NCBI GenBank assembly: GCA_020718225.1
Contig: DYSO01000015.1
Coordinates: 1 to 32,120, forward strand
DNA from: Draconibacterium orientale
GTDB lineage: Bacteria > Bacteroidota > Bacteroidia > Bacteroidales > FEN-979
Direction of reading: 5' to 3'
DNA: 32,120 bases
The notes under the pieces are model-generated. The model made no database searches, was not told where the DNA came from, and saw nothing but the letters and a program-made list of their open reading frames with translations. The translations under genes and the position numbers were made by a program. This document shows positions 17,507-26,700 of this stretch, in pieces; the stretch's first letter is position 1; each line of letters starts with the position of its first letter.

Positions 17507-18406
17507 ATGGTACGTCCAAAGAAATTTTTAGGACAACATTTTTTACACGATGAAAACATCGCGCAAAAAATTGTCGGGTACCTGAACCCATCCTATCCGG
17601 TGGTGCTTGAAATCGGTCCCGGAATGGGGGCGCTGTCAAAATATTTACTTGAAAAACCGGGTTTTCAAACCTGGTTTATGGAAATCGACCGCGAGTCGAT
17701 CGCTTACCTGGTGAGAACTTATCCGGAAATTTCAAAACGGCTGATCGAAGCAGATTTTCTTAAATATGACCTTTCGGATTTCCCTCCGGACCACGGTAAA
17801 GCCCCTTTCGGCAATTCATCTCTGAATAAGGCTGTGCCGGATTTGAACCCTTTCACAAATTCCGGTACTCCATCCGGCAACCCGCTTTCGGATTCGATCG
17901 AACCGGTAACCTTTACCATCATTGGAAACTTCCCTTATAATATATCTTCGCAAATTTTATTCAGAGCGCTCGAAAACCGAAACCGTGTCGGAGAAATCAT
18001 CGGCATGTTTCAAAAAGAGGTGGCCCAGCGCCTTGCGGCCCCTCCGGGTAATAAAACCTATGGTATCCTGAGCGTTCTGCTTCAGGCTTATTATGAGATC
18101 GATTACCTCTTTACCGTCAATGAAACCGTCTTTTATCCGCCACCCAAAGTGAAATCGGCGGTAATCCGTTTACGCCGCAATACCGTGGATTCCCTCCATT
18201 GCGATGAAACACTTTTCACCCGTGTTGTAAAAACCGCCTTTAACCAACGTAGAAAAACACTTCGGAACGCACTCCGGCCACTGACGGGCAATCAACCGGT
18301 ACCCGACAGTAAAACCACAGGCAAATACATGGATTTGCGGGCCGAACGTCTTTCGGTAAACGATTTTATCAACCTTACCCGTGCCATCAGTGACATGGGC
18401 CGCTGA
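17507..18406 (+). CDS. rsmA: 16S rRNA dimethyladenosine transferase RsmA/KsgA, with internal insertion
   Basis: Dimethylates two adjacent adenines in the 3' terminal helix of 16S rRNA during small-subunit maturation. The start KKFLGQHFLHDENIAQKIV, AdoMet motif EIGPGMG (35-41), acidic Glu59, ADFL (82-85), catalytic NFPYNIS (141-147) and the C-terminal FYPPPKVKSAVIRL are all present, so the enzyme should be active. At 299 residues it is longer than usual (about 260-270). The extra length is a Pro/Asn/Ser/Gly-rich insert of roughly 35-40 residues (about 94-133) between the ADFL motif and NFPY. The insert carries an imperfect repeat (PFGNS and PFTNS). It is probably co-transcribed with the TPR gene upstream. 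Confidence 0.93.
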   Translation: MVRPKKFLGQHFLHDENIAQKIVGYLNPSYPVVLEIGPGMGALSKYLLEKPGFQTWFMEIDRESIAYLVRTYPEISKRLIEADFLKYDLSDFPPDHGKAPFGNSSLNKAVPDLNPFTNSGTPSGNPLSDSIEPVTFTIIGNFPYNISSQILFRALENRNRVGEIIGMFQKEVAQRLAAPPGNKTYGILSVLLQAYYEIDYLFTVNETVFYPPPKVKSAVIRLRRNTVDSLHCDETLFTRVVKTAFNQRRKTLRNALRPLTGNQPVPDSKTTGKYMDLRAERLSVNDFINLTRAISDMGR

Positions 18407-18413
18407 AAATTCT

Positions 18414-18421
18414 TATCTTTA
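18414..18421 (+). promoter_or_regulatory. Weak -7-like box before the TMTC-like gene
   Basis: TATCTTTA differs from TAnnTTTG at one base and lies 17 bases before the ATG at 18438, in the 31-base gap after rsmA. It could give separate transcription, but read-through from rsmA is equally likely. Confidence 0.25.
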
Positions 18422-18437
18422 CTACAGTTTTTTCAGG

Positions 18438-19940
18438 ATGAAACGAAAGCCAAGTCATAAACATCCAGGTCATAAAAAGCAGCGCCATCCTCCATCCAGG
18501 AAAAAAGCAGCCAAAAAAGGAATTACCCCCATCCCAAAGTCCGGGATTGCAAAACGCCTTTTTGCCCTGTTCTTTTTTTTATTTGCCTGGCTGCTTTACG
18601 GGAATACCATTGTGGCACACCCTGCCTCTGATGGCTGGCTGATTCCCGGAAATTTTCCGTATCAACCCATCACCGGGTTTACGTTCATTATCGAACATTA
18701 TTTCCTGGGTGACCAAACCATTTTCAGCCATATTTTCAATGTTTCCTTGTATGGGGTTCTTTTGATACTTCTGTTTTTTACCCTGAAACGGTTGCTGAAA
18801 AATTACAATATTTTATTCCCTTTCCTGATAACGCTACTTTTCGCTGCTCATCCGGTCCATACGGAGGTTGTAGCCAACCTGAATTATCGTGGGGAAATGT
18901 TGGCCTTTTTTTTCGGTATAGCAGGACTTTGGTTGTTCATCCGGTACGCCGAAAAAAGCGAACGCCGTTTTCTTTATTTCGCCGGACTGACCTTTCTTAC
19001 CGGCTATTTGTGTAGTTCATCCATCCTTCCATTTCTCCTGCTTTATCCGCTTACCCTCTACTTTTTTACAGGGGCTCTTTCCAGGAAATCATTATTGCTT
19101 CTTCTGACCATTCTCCTTTCAATATTTGTTGTCCATTATCTGTCGCGTTTTGTTTTCTTCCCGGCGCCTCAGCCCCCCGGTTTTATTGAAAATCCGCTTT
19201 TTTTTCAGAAAAACCTCTGGATAAGGATCGGAACCGGATGGACAACGCTTCTCTTTTATCTCAGGATCCTGATCTATCCGATTCCATTGCTATATTACTA
19301 TGGATATGATGTGATTCAGGTAACCAATATGTCAAACTGGCGCGTCCCCTTTTCCTCTTTTTTATATTTCATCCTTTTCGTTATTGCAATCTGGAAAATC
19401 CGGAATAAAAAATTTCTCTCCTTCGCCATTTTCTGGTATCTTATTGCCATCGTCTTTTATTCAAATATCATTTTCCCCGTTATGGGGATTGTCGGTGAAC
19501 GTTACGTGTTCAATGCATCCCTTGGCTTTTGTATGGCTGTCATCACTCTTGTTTTTTCTATTTTCAGAACCGATCCAAGGAGCCTTACCATCGAAATGGA
19601 TGTCCGGTTGAAAATCCTGGCCAGCGTCATCCTGGTTTTGGTCCCTTATGCCACCCTGACCCTCACCCGCAACCACGACTGGCGAAACCTCTCTGACCTC
19701 TATCACGACGATATCCAATATCTCGATAAGTCAGTGAAGGCAAATGTGGATATGGGAAGTTTTTATCTCTCCGGGAACGATACGGTTAAAGCCATCCGCT
19801 ACTTTGAGAAAGCCGTTGCATTATATCCTGACCCGCAACGCTGCGAACAGCTTCATGATTTGCTACTGATCCGGGGTGAGATACAAAGGGCAACCTATTA
19901 TCACCGGTTGGGAATTGGGTCCCAACAACCGCTTCCCTGA
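18438..19940 (+). CDS. TMTC-like multi-pass membrane protein (putative GT-C glycosyltransferase fold)
   Basis: The 500-residue start at 18438 follows a 17-base gap after a weak promoter; the frame extends to 18381 inside rsmA, which is unlikely. Residues 1-38 are strongly basic (Lys/His/Arg/Pro). About ten hydrophobic segments follow from ALFFFLFAWLLYG. The motif FAAHPVHTEVVANLNYRGEM and the later GIVGERYVFNASLGFCMAV match the DUF1736/TMTC family of dolichol- or polyprenyl-linked sugar transferases, whose members end in TPR repeats. Only one or two TPR-like units (KAIRYFEKAVALYPDP) remain at the C-terminus. The first extracytoplasmic loop is short and I cannot find the paired acidic residues usually seen there. 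Function is therefore uncertain. Confidence 0.72.
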   Translation: MKRKPSHKHPGHKKQRHPPSRKKAAKKGITPIPKSGIAKRLFALFFFLFAWLLYGNTIVAHPASDGWLIPGNFPYQPITGFTFIIEHYFLGDQTIFSHIFNVSLYGVLLILLFFTLKRLLKNYNILFPFLITLLFAAHPVHTEVVANLNYRGEMLAFFFGIAGLWLFIRYAEKSERRFLYFAGLTFLTGYLCSSSILPFLLLYPLTLYFFTGALSRKSLLLLLTILLSIFVVHYLSRFVFFPAPQPPGFIENPLFFQKNLWIRIGTGWTTLLFYLRILIYPIPLLYYYGYDVIQVTNMSNWRVPFSSFLYFILFVIAIWKIRNKKFLSFAIFWYLIAIVFYSNIIFPVMGIVGERYVFNASLGFCMAVITLVFSIFRTDPRSLTIEMDVRLKILASVILVLVPYATLTLTRNHDWRNLSDLYHDDIQYLDKSVKANVDMGSFYLSGNDTVKAIRYFEKAVALYPDPQRCEQLHDLLLIRGEIQRATYYHRLGIGSQQPLP

Positions 19941-19945
19941 AAAAC

Positions 19946-20023
19946 ATCCTGAATAAGGATTTCAAATTCAATACATTATTGTCTGGCACGCTATTTGTCA
20001 AGAAAAATTCTAAATAAGAATTT
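19946..20023. repeat. Pair of covarying 17-base palindromic elements
   Basis: ATCCTGAATAAGGATTT at 19946-19962 and ATTCTAAATAAGAATTT at 20007-20023 match at 14 of 17 positions. Each forms a 5-base-pair stem around a 5-base loop. Two of the three differences are compensatory (a C-G pair becomes T-A), and the second copy extends to 8 pairs. The copies start 61 bases apart in the 107-base gap between the TMTC-like gene and the TonB receptor. They could be operators or short RNA hairpins. Confidence 0.6.
19984..19999 (+). promoter_or_regulatory. Possible sigma-54 (RpoN) promoter before the TonB receptor gene
   Basis: TGGCACG at 19984-19990 is a perfect -24 element. Ten bases after the GG comes GT in TTTGT where the -12 GC would be expected, so spacing is right but the -12 dinucleotide has one mismatch. 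No TAnnTTTG box is evident in this gap. The predicted start is near 20010, inside the second palindrome. Confidence 0.35.
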
Positions 20024-20047
20024 TAATCTGCACATAATCATTTAATT

Positions 20048-22465
20048 ATGCTTAATATCAACCGTTTTTTCGTTGTACTTGTTCCACTGATAATATTGCT
20101 CTCCTTTGCTTTCCATCAATCGGTCTATGCCCAGTCAGGGACAGTGAAAGGCCGTGTATTAAACCATAAAAACAACGAACCGGTCCCTTTTACCAACATT
20201 ATCATCGATGGTGAACCAACCCGGGGGGTTACCAGTGATGTGGATGGAAATTTTACTTTTACCGGCGTCAACCCGGGCTATATCCGGCTGGTGGCCTCCT
20301 CAGTCGGTTTTAACCGGTTCATAACCGAAGATTTCCTGGTGACACGCTCCCATCCGGTTTTTATCGATATCCTTATGAGTGAAATGGTTGTTAACCTGGA
20401 TGCTGTTGAGGTTCGGCCAGATGTAATTGCCCGAAAACCGGAAAGTCCGGTTTCCATGCAAACACTTACCATTCAGGAAATTGAACGTAGCCCCGGATCA
20501 AATCGGGATATTTCACGTGTCATTCAAACCCTGCCGGGTGTTGCCTCAACCCCCTCGTTCAGGAACGATGTTATTGTCAGAGGGGGAGGCCCCAGCGAAA
20601 ACCGGTTTTTTCTCGATGGCGTCGAAATTCCTTATATCAACCACTTTTCTACACAGGGGGCCTCCGGTGGACCGGTCGGCATCATCAATGTGGATTTTAT
20701 CAGGGATGTGGAACTCTATTCAAGCGCTTTTCCGGCCAACCGTGGAAATGCGCTCAGCTCGGTAATGGAATTGAAACAAATCGATGGGAAAAGGGAAAAA
20801 ATCGGAGGCAGGTTTTCCATCGGTTCCAGCGACATTGCCCTTACCCTTGACGGGCCTATAACTAAAAATTCCTCACTGATCTTGTCTGTCCGCCGTTCCT
20901 ACCTTCAATTGCTCTTTTCAGCGTTGAAACTTCCTTTCCTTCCAACCTATAACGATTATCAGTTTAAATATAAGATCGACCTCAATAAACGAAATCAGTT
21001 GACGGTAATATCATTGGGGGCCCTCGACCACTCTAAATTAAATACCGGGATTCAGAATCCCGACAGTTATCAGCAGTATTTGCTTGGTTATCTGCCTGTC
21101 CTTGACCAGTGAAGTTACACCGTTGGGATTGTTTACAGGCATTTTCGCGAAAATGGTTACGACACCTGGGTCGTCAGCCGGAACATGCTCAATAACGATC
21201 AGGTTAAATACTTTAACAATGTTGAACTTCCCGATAGTTTGATTTTGAAATACAATTCTACCGAAACCGAAAATAAAATCCGGTATGAAGGATTGACACA
21301 GCTGGGCGACTGGAAAATTATGTATGGGGCTGGCCTGGAATATGTGAAATATACAAATAAAACCTACCAGAAACTTTTTATTAAAAATGAGGTCCGGATC
21401 CTCGATTATAATTCTATGATCGATTTCTTTAAGTGGAACATCAACGGACAGGTCACCAAACCGTTTTTTAATGAAAAACTGACGCTCTCACTCGGGCTCC
21501 GTTTGGATGCAAACAGTTACAGCAGCCTTATGAGCAATATGCTGGAGCAGGTTTCCCCCCGCTTTTCATCCTCCTGGAATTTCACAAATAAATGGTACCT
21601 GAATTTCAATGTTGGCCGCTATTATCAGTTGCCGGCATATACCACATTGGGGTTTCGCGATAACCGCGGCGACCTGGTCAATGATTCACTGGGGGTCAGA
21701 TATCTTTCAGCCGACCATGTTGTTCTTGGACTGGAGTTTCTTCCAAAACAAAATTCAAAAATTTCATTAGAAGGATTTTACAAATTTTACCGGAAATACC
21801 CTTTTTCACTCCTCGATTCCGTTTCAATTGCCAGTAAGGGAACCAATTATGGCGCCTTTGGCGATGAAGCAGTAACCTCTACATCCAACGGAAAGTCATA
21901 TGGGTTTGAACTTTACTATCGGGATGCCGATCTTTTCCGTTTCAACATTGTAGCATCCTATACCTTCGTCAGAAGCGAGTTTACCGATTTTTCAGGGGAT
22001 TATATCCCATCTGCCTGGGATAACCGGCATCTGATTAGTATTCTGATCGGCAGAAAATTCAAACACAACTGGGAGTTGGGGGCCAGGTGGCGTTTCGTGG
22101 GAGGGGCCCCCTATACCCCCTGGGATGAAAATAAATCAAGTCTTGTTTCCGCATGGGATGCACAGGGGAGGGGATATCTCAATTATGATGCCTTTAATAC
22201 CCTGCGACTGAAATCGTTCAATCAACTCGATTTACGGATCGATAAGGGTTTTTATTTTAACAACTGGTCGCTGATGTTGTATCTCGATATTCAGAATGTG
22301 CTCAACTTCCAATCGAACCAGCCCGATATCCTTGTCAATACCCAGCCCGATGGGTCAACAATCAAATTTATCGGCCCGGAAGGGAATGAAAGGTATCTTC
22401 TGCATACCATCTCCGGTTCCTCAGGGACCATCCTTCCGGCCATCGGGATTATGATCGATTTTTAA
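20048..22465 (+). pseudogene. TonB-dependent outer-membrane receptor interrupted by one in-frame TGA
   Basis: The 806-codon frame is open except for TGA at 21110-21112 (codon 355). After it the same frame continues for 24 codons (SYTVGIVYRHFRENGYDTWV and on) before the next ATG at 21185, so there is no frameshift. Residues 1-29 are a signal peptide, 32-115 a carboxypeptidase-regulatory-like domain (SGTVKGRVLNHKNNEPVPFT), about 125-235 the plug (VIVRGGGPSENRFFLDGVEI), and the rest a beta-barrel ending in IGIMIDF with a terminal Phe. In related receptors the interrupted place reads Asn-Gln-Trp-Ser/Asn-Tyr, so TGG to TGA at a Trp codon is the simplest explanation. An intact receptor would import a siderophore, peptide or glycan; no SusD partner is present. 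Either a recent nonsense mutation or a base-call error is possible. Confidence 0.85.
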
Positions 22466-23785
22466 TCAGGTTGTTCTGTGTTTCAGCTTCCAAAGACCTT
22501 TGATATCCCTGAAAAAATAGAAATCGCTCTTCCGGAATTTGAAAATGGTTGTCAACGGCATTTTTACCTGCCTGGCGTAGATCACAATAAAAAAGATGGA
22601 ACCCACGGCATAGCTGACATTGGTTGACCAGGCAGCGCCGATACCTCCGTAAACCGGGATCAGGAAAAGATTCAGGACAAAATTAATGATGAGTGCCGGG
22701 ACAAAAGTATAAATCGCGATTTGAGGTTTCCCCATACCCGTTAAACGGCTGTTCAAAATGCGAAACCCTACCAGAATTAAAATTCCAGGAAGCACTACCT
22801 GGATCATGGGGACGCTTTGAATAAATTCATCCCCGAAAACCCATGGCACAATGAACGGGGCAGTAAAGAAAATGACGATGCTTAACACCAGTCCGATCAG
22901 CAGCGATACCCTGAACATGGAAGCAACCGTTTTGTGGACAAACTCATTGTCCTTCGAATTGGCGCTCCGGCTGAGTACCACATTTTCGATGGCATAGGGA
23001 ATGTGCCATAACTGTTCGGCAATCTGCATTGCCAGAGAATAAAACCCCACCTCTTCCAGAACGGAGAGCTTTTTCAACATCAGGATGTCGAGCCTGTAGT
23101 TGAGCTGCATGACAAAAATGGCGATGGCATTTACCAGCCCCAGTTTTACCATACTTTTAATGATATGTTCATGGTATTTCCAGGTGATGGAATAATGGTA
23201 CCGGCCAACGATGCTCCTGTATGAAAACAGGAACATGAAAAGATTGGCCAGGGCAATGGCAATAAAGGCGCCTAAAACAGACATTTTCAATACCCACACA
23301 AACACGATGGTCAACAGCAAGGTTATCATGGTTGGCCCTGCATTTAAAAAACTGGCCCGCCGGATATCTTCCTTCCCTAAAAACACGCCTCCGGCAAAAA
23401 TGTTCGACAACAATAGCGGAATGGTCAGCAAAACCAAAACGATGATGAGGGGATCATAAGGTTGTGTTGCAGCGAAAAAATAGACCAGTCCGCAGATGAT
23501 GATGCTCAGGGCGCTGGTCCATAGGAGTAGGATAAACAGGGCAGATACAATATGCTCTTCGGGCAGGATTTTATTTCCGATATGATAGATGGCGCTTCGG
23601 CGGATACCCAACTGGGTAAAACCGATCACAATGATGGGGACCACAATAATGACGGAATAAAATCCAAAACCGGCAGCGCCCAGGAATCGTGAAAGGATAA
23701 TTCCGATAGCCAGGTTGCAAACGGTGACAGTGACGTTGCTCCCCAGGAAACTCAGGATATCATGGAAGTACGTTCTTTTGTCCAT
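22466..23785 (-). CDS. Polysaccharide/oligosaccharide flippase (Wzx/MATE-like)
   Basis: A multi-pass inner-membrane protein of about 439 residues with some 12-14 hydrophobic segments, beginning MDKRTYFHDILSFLGSNVTV and with typical transporter features (GIILSRFLGAAGFGFYSVII, LNYRLDILMLKKLSVLEEVG, FYSLAMQIAEQLWHIPYAIE). The family moves lipid-linked sugars across the membrane for surface polysaccharides. Start chosen at 23785, where ATG overlaps the upstream stop as TAATG; ATG 23797 is a good alternative. Its stop abuts the stop of the convergent TonB receptor gene with no base between. No glycosyltransferase cluster surrounds it, so the transported sugar is unknown. Confidence 0.85.
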   Translation of the reverse strand: MDKRTYFHDILSFLGSNVTVTVCNLAIGIILSRFLGAAGFGFYSVIIVVPIIVIGFTQLGIRRSAIYHIGNKILPEEHIVSALFILLLWTSALSIIICGLVYFFAATQPYDPLIIVLVLLTIPLLLSNIFAGGVFLGKEDIRRASFLNAGPTMITLLLTIVFVWVLKMSVLGAFIAIALANLFMFLFSYRSIVGRYHYSITWKYHEHIIKSMVKLGLVNAIAIFVMQLNYRLDILMLKKLSVLEEVGFYSLAMQIAEQLWHIPYAIENVVLSRSANSKDNEFVHKTVASMFRVSLLIGLVLSIVIFFTAPFIVPWVFGDEFIQSVPMIQVVLPGILILVGFRILNSRLTGMGKPQIAIYTFVPALIINFVLNLFLIPVYGGIGAAWSTNVSYAVGSIFFIVIYARQVKMPLTTIFKFRKSDFYFFRDIKGLWKLKHRTT

Positions 23786-26700
23786 TATTTTTTCCATTCC
23801 GGAAGTCGTCCGGGTGTCACCGGGGCTCCCAGTGTTTCGAGGGATTTCTCCAACCGGGGAAGCTCCACTTCACCGATATGTTTTACCAGATCATAAACCG
23901 GAGGGAATTCCTGTTCAAGAATTTGATAAGCCTCTTTTTGTGTTTGTGTCGGATCGGAGGTCGACATCCAACTGATCCAGGTCAGTTTTCCCAGGCGGGC
24001 ATTCAATGGTACAGGAGCAGGCGGGTTTTCTTCGTCGCTCGGTTTATTGGTGTTGCGGTTGAATTTTATATTCAGGATATCATCCAGTTGCAACACGATA
24101 TCCCGTGCCTGTCCGATCAGTTCAGGCGAAGCTGCCGGAGCGCTGTTCAAAGCCTGAAGCATGCTGCTGGCGCGTTTATAAAGCATTTCCGTGTAATTTT
24201 CAGTTCCCTGCATGACCCGTGTAAGTTCGGCAACCTTGCGGTGAAACTCAACCATCGCCCGCCTGTCAGAAGCTGGCAGGGTCGTGTTGTTCAGCAGAAT
24301 GGCATTGAATTCAATCGGACCGGCAATAACCCTGGTCTCCCCGCCGGAGGTCAATGAAAGGGTTACCCCGTATTTCCCGGGCATTGCAAGCGCCCCGCTG
24401 CCATTGCTCGCCAACGGATTGTACGTATCGGCCTGCACCGGACGGACCGATTGGTACCGGAGGTCCCAGTTGGTCCGGTTGATCCCTTTGGAAGGGCTTT
24501 TCCGGATGATCCGGACTGGAGACCCGGCGCTATCGGTTACTGTAAATGTGAGATAGGGTTCAATTTCCAGCTTTTCGGCACGGAGCGCTGCCTCTGTTGG
24601 TTGTGGAACGGGTTCCCCCTTTTTGAAAATCTCTTTTTCCTTCTCCTGCCGGATTTCCTTCTTCGTTTTCGGTACCTCCTTCAGATAATAGGTAAATACA
24701 GCTCCGAAATCAGGGTTTTTGGCAACATAAACGGTTGAACCCTGACCATATTTAATATCGGTGGGCAGGTACATCAGGGCATCCTTAACCGGAAAAAGAT
24801 AACCATCTTTGTCGAGAACATCTTTACCCAATTGCCGCAAGGGAGAATAATCATCGAGAATATAAAACCCACGGCCAAAAGTGGCTAATGCCAGATCGTT
24901 TTCCCGCTGCTGAATGGCCATATCCTTAACCGGAACAGGGGGCAATCCCGCTTTTAACCGGATCCAGTTTTTTCCACCGTCGATGGTGACAAAACAACCA
25001 AATTCAGTCCCGGCAAAAAGAAGGTCGGGATTGATAAAATCCTGGGTTATACTATGGACCGTACCGTTGTCAGGCAGGTTTCCGGCTATCGAAACCCAGC
25101 TTTTACCTTTATCGGTACTTTTTAAAAGATAGGGTTTGAAATCGTCGCGCAGGATGTTATCGAAAGATGCAAACACGATATTTTCATCGAACCGGGAGGC
25201 AAAAATATCGCTGATAAAGGTATTTTCCGGAACGCCCGGAAATTGATCCGTTTTCCTCCAGTTTTTTGCATCTTCGGAAACCTGTATCAAACCGTCGTCG
25301 GTACCGGCATAGAGTAAATTTTCTTTTACCGGTGATTCATCGAAAGATACAATAGTCCCAAACAGGGAAGTGGAAACATCTTTCTGTACCGCATCCACAC
25401 TCCAGAATTTTCCCATGACCGGCCAGGTATTCCGGTCTGTTTTTGAGGTGAGATCATCGCTGATCACACTCCAGGTGTTTCCCCTGTCGTCGCTCCGGAA
25501 AACTTTATTGGCAGCACAATATAAACGATGATGGTTGTGGGGGCTTATCAGCAACGGGGTGTTCCAGTTCCATTGATAACTGTCTTCACCCTTGCGGGGT
25601 TCCGGACGAATGTCAATGGCTTCCTGGCTTTTACGGTCGTAACGTACCATTCCGCCATATTGCGATTCGGCATAAACTATGTTTGGATCTGCCGGGTCAA
25701 TCTGTGACCAGAAACCGTCCCCGCCATTGGTGATAAACCAGTCGTCGGATAAAACCCCGGCGCCGTTGGTGTTCCTTGAAGGGCCCCCAAAACTGTTGTT
25801 GTCCTGGGTGCCTCCATAGATATAATAAAACGGTTTGCTATTGTCGACCTGGAGCCGGTAAAACTGCACCACCGGCAGGTTCGTTTTAAAAACAAATTCT
25901 TTTCCTCCGTCAAAAGTTTCATAAATTCCCCCGTCGCTCCCGATCAGAAAATGACGGGTATCGCCCGGATCAATCCACAGGGCATGGTCATCAACATGGC
26001 GCTTGTTATTTCCAACCGGACGCCAGGTTTTACCGCCGTCGTCGGTCACCTCTGAAACTGTTTCAACAGAATACACCTTATCCACCTCTTTGGGATCACA
26101 GTAAATCTCGTTGTAATATTGTCCCTGGGCAGAATGGGCGCTCATTTTTTCCCAGGAAGCCCCCCGGTCGGAGCTGCGGTAAAAGCCGGAACCACCCTGT
26201 GCCGCTTCAATGATGGCATAAATAACATCCGGGTTTACCGGTGAAATGGCCAGCCCGATGCCACCCATATCGCCGCCGGGAAGTCCGGAAGTGAGTTTGT
26301 TCCAGGTTTCGCCACCATTGGTCGATTTATAAATAGCGGTTTCAGGCCCGCCGCCAATTTTTGTAAAAACATGCCGGCGCCTTTGTTCACTGGATGCATA
26401 AAGAACATCGGGGTCCCTGGGATCCATCACAATGTTGTTCACCCCTGTATTTTCACTGATTTCCAATATTTTTTTCCAGGTTTTTCCTCCATCTGCCGAC
26501 TTGTACAAACCCCGGTCGCCCCCGGGGCCCCATACCGATCCTTCGGCGGCTACATAGATGGTTTCGGTGTTGCGGGGGTCAATAGCAATCTGACCGATCT
26601 GCCGGGAATCTTTCAACCCCATATTGGTGAAACTTTTTCCACCGTCGATGCTCTTGTAAACCCCGTTGCCATATCCCAGCGCCCGTTGATGGTTGTTTTC

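Noticed and set aside
21110-21112. Selenocysteine or alternative code at the TGA
   Set aside because: TGA ends several intact genes in this window, the residue expected is Trp not Cys, and I see no hairpin right after the codon that suggests a SECIS element.
20048-22465. Frameshift as the cause of the broken receptor
   Set aside because: The reading frame after the TGA is the same as before it and continues as receptor-like sequence.
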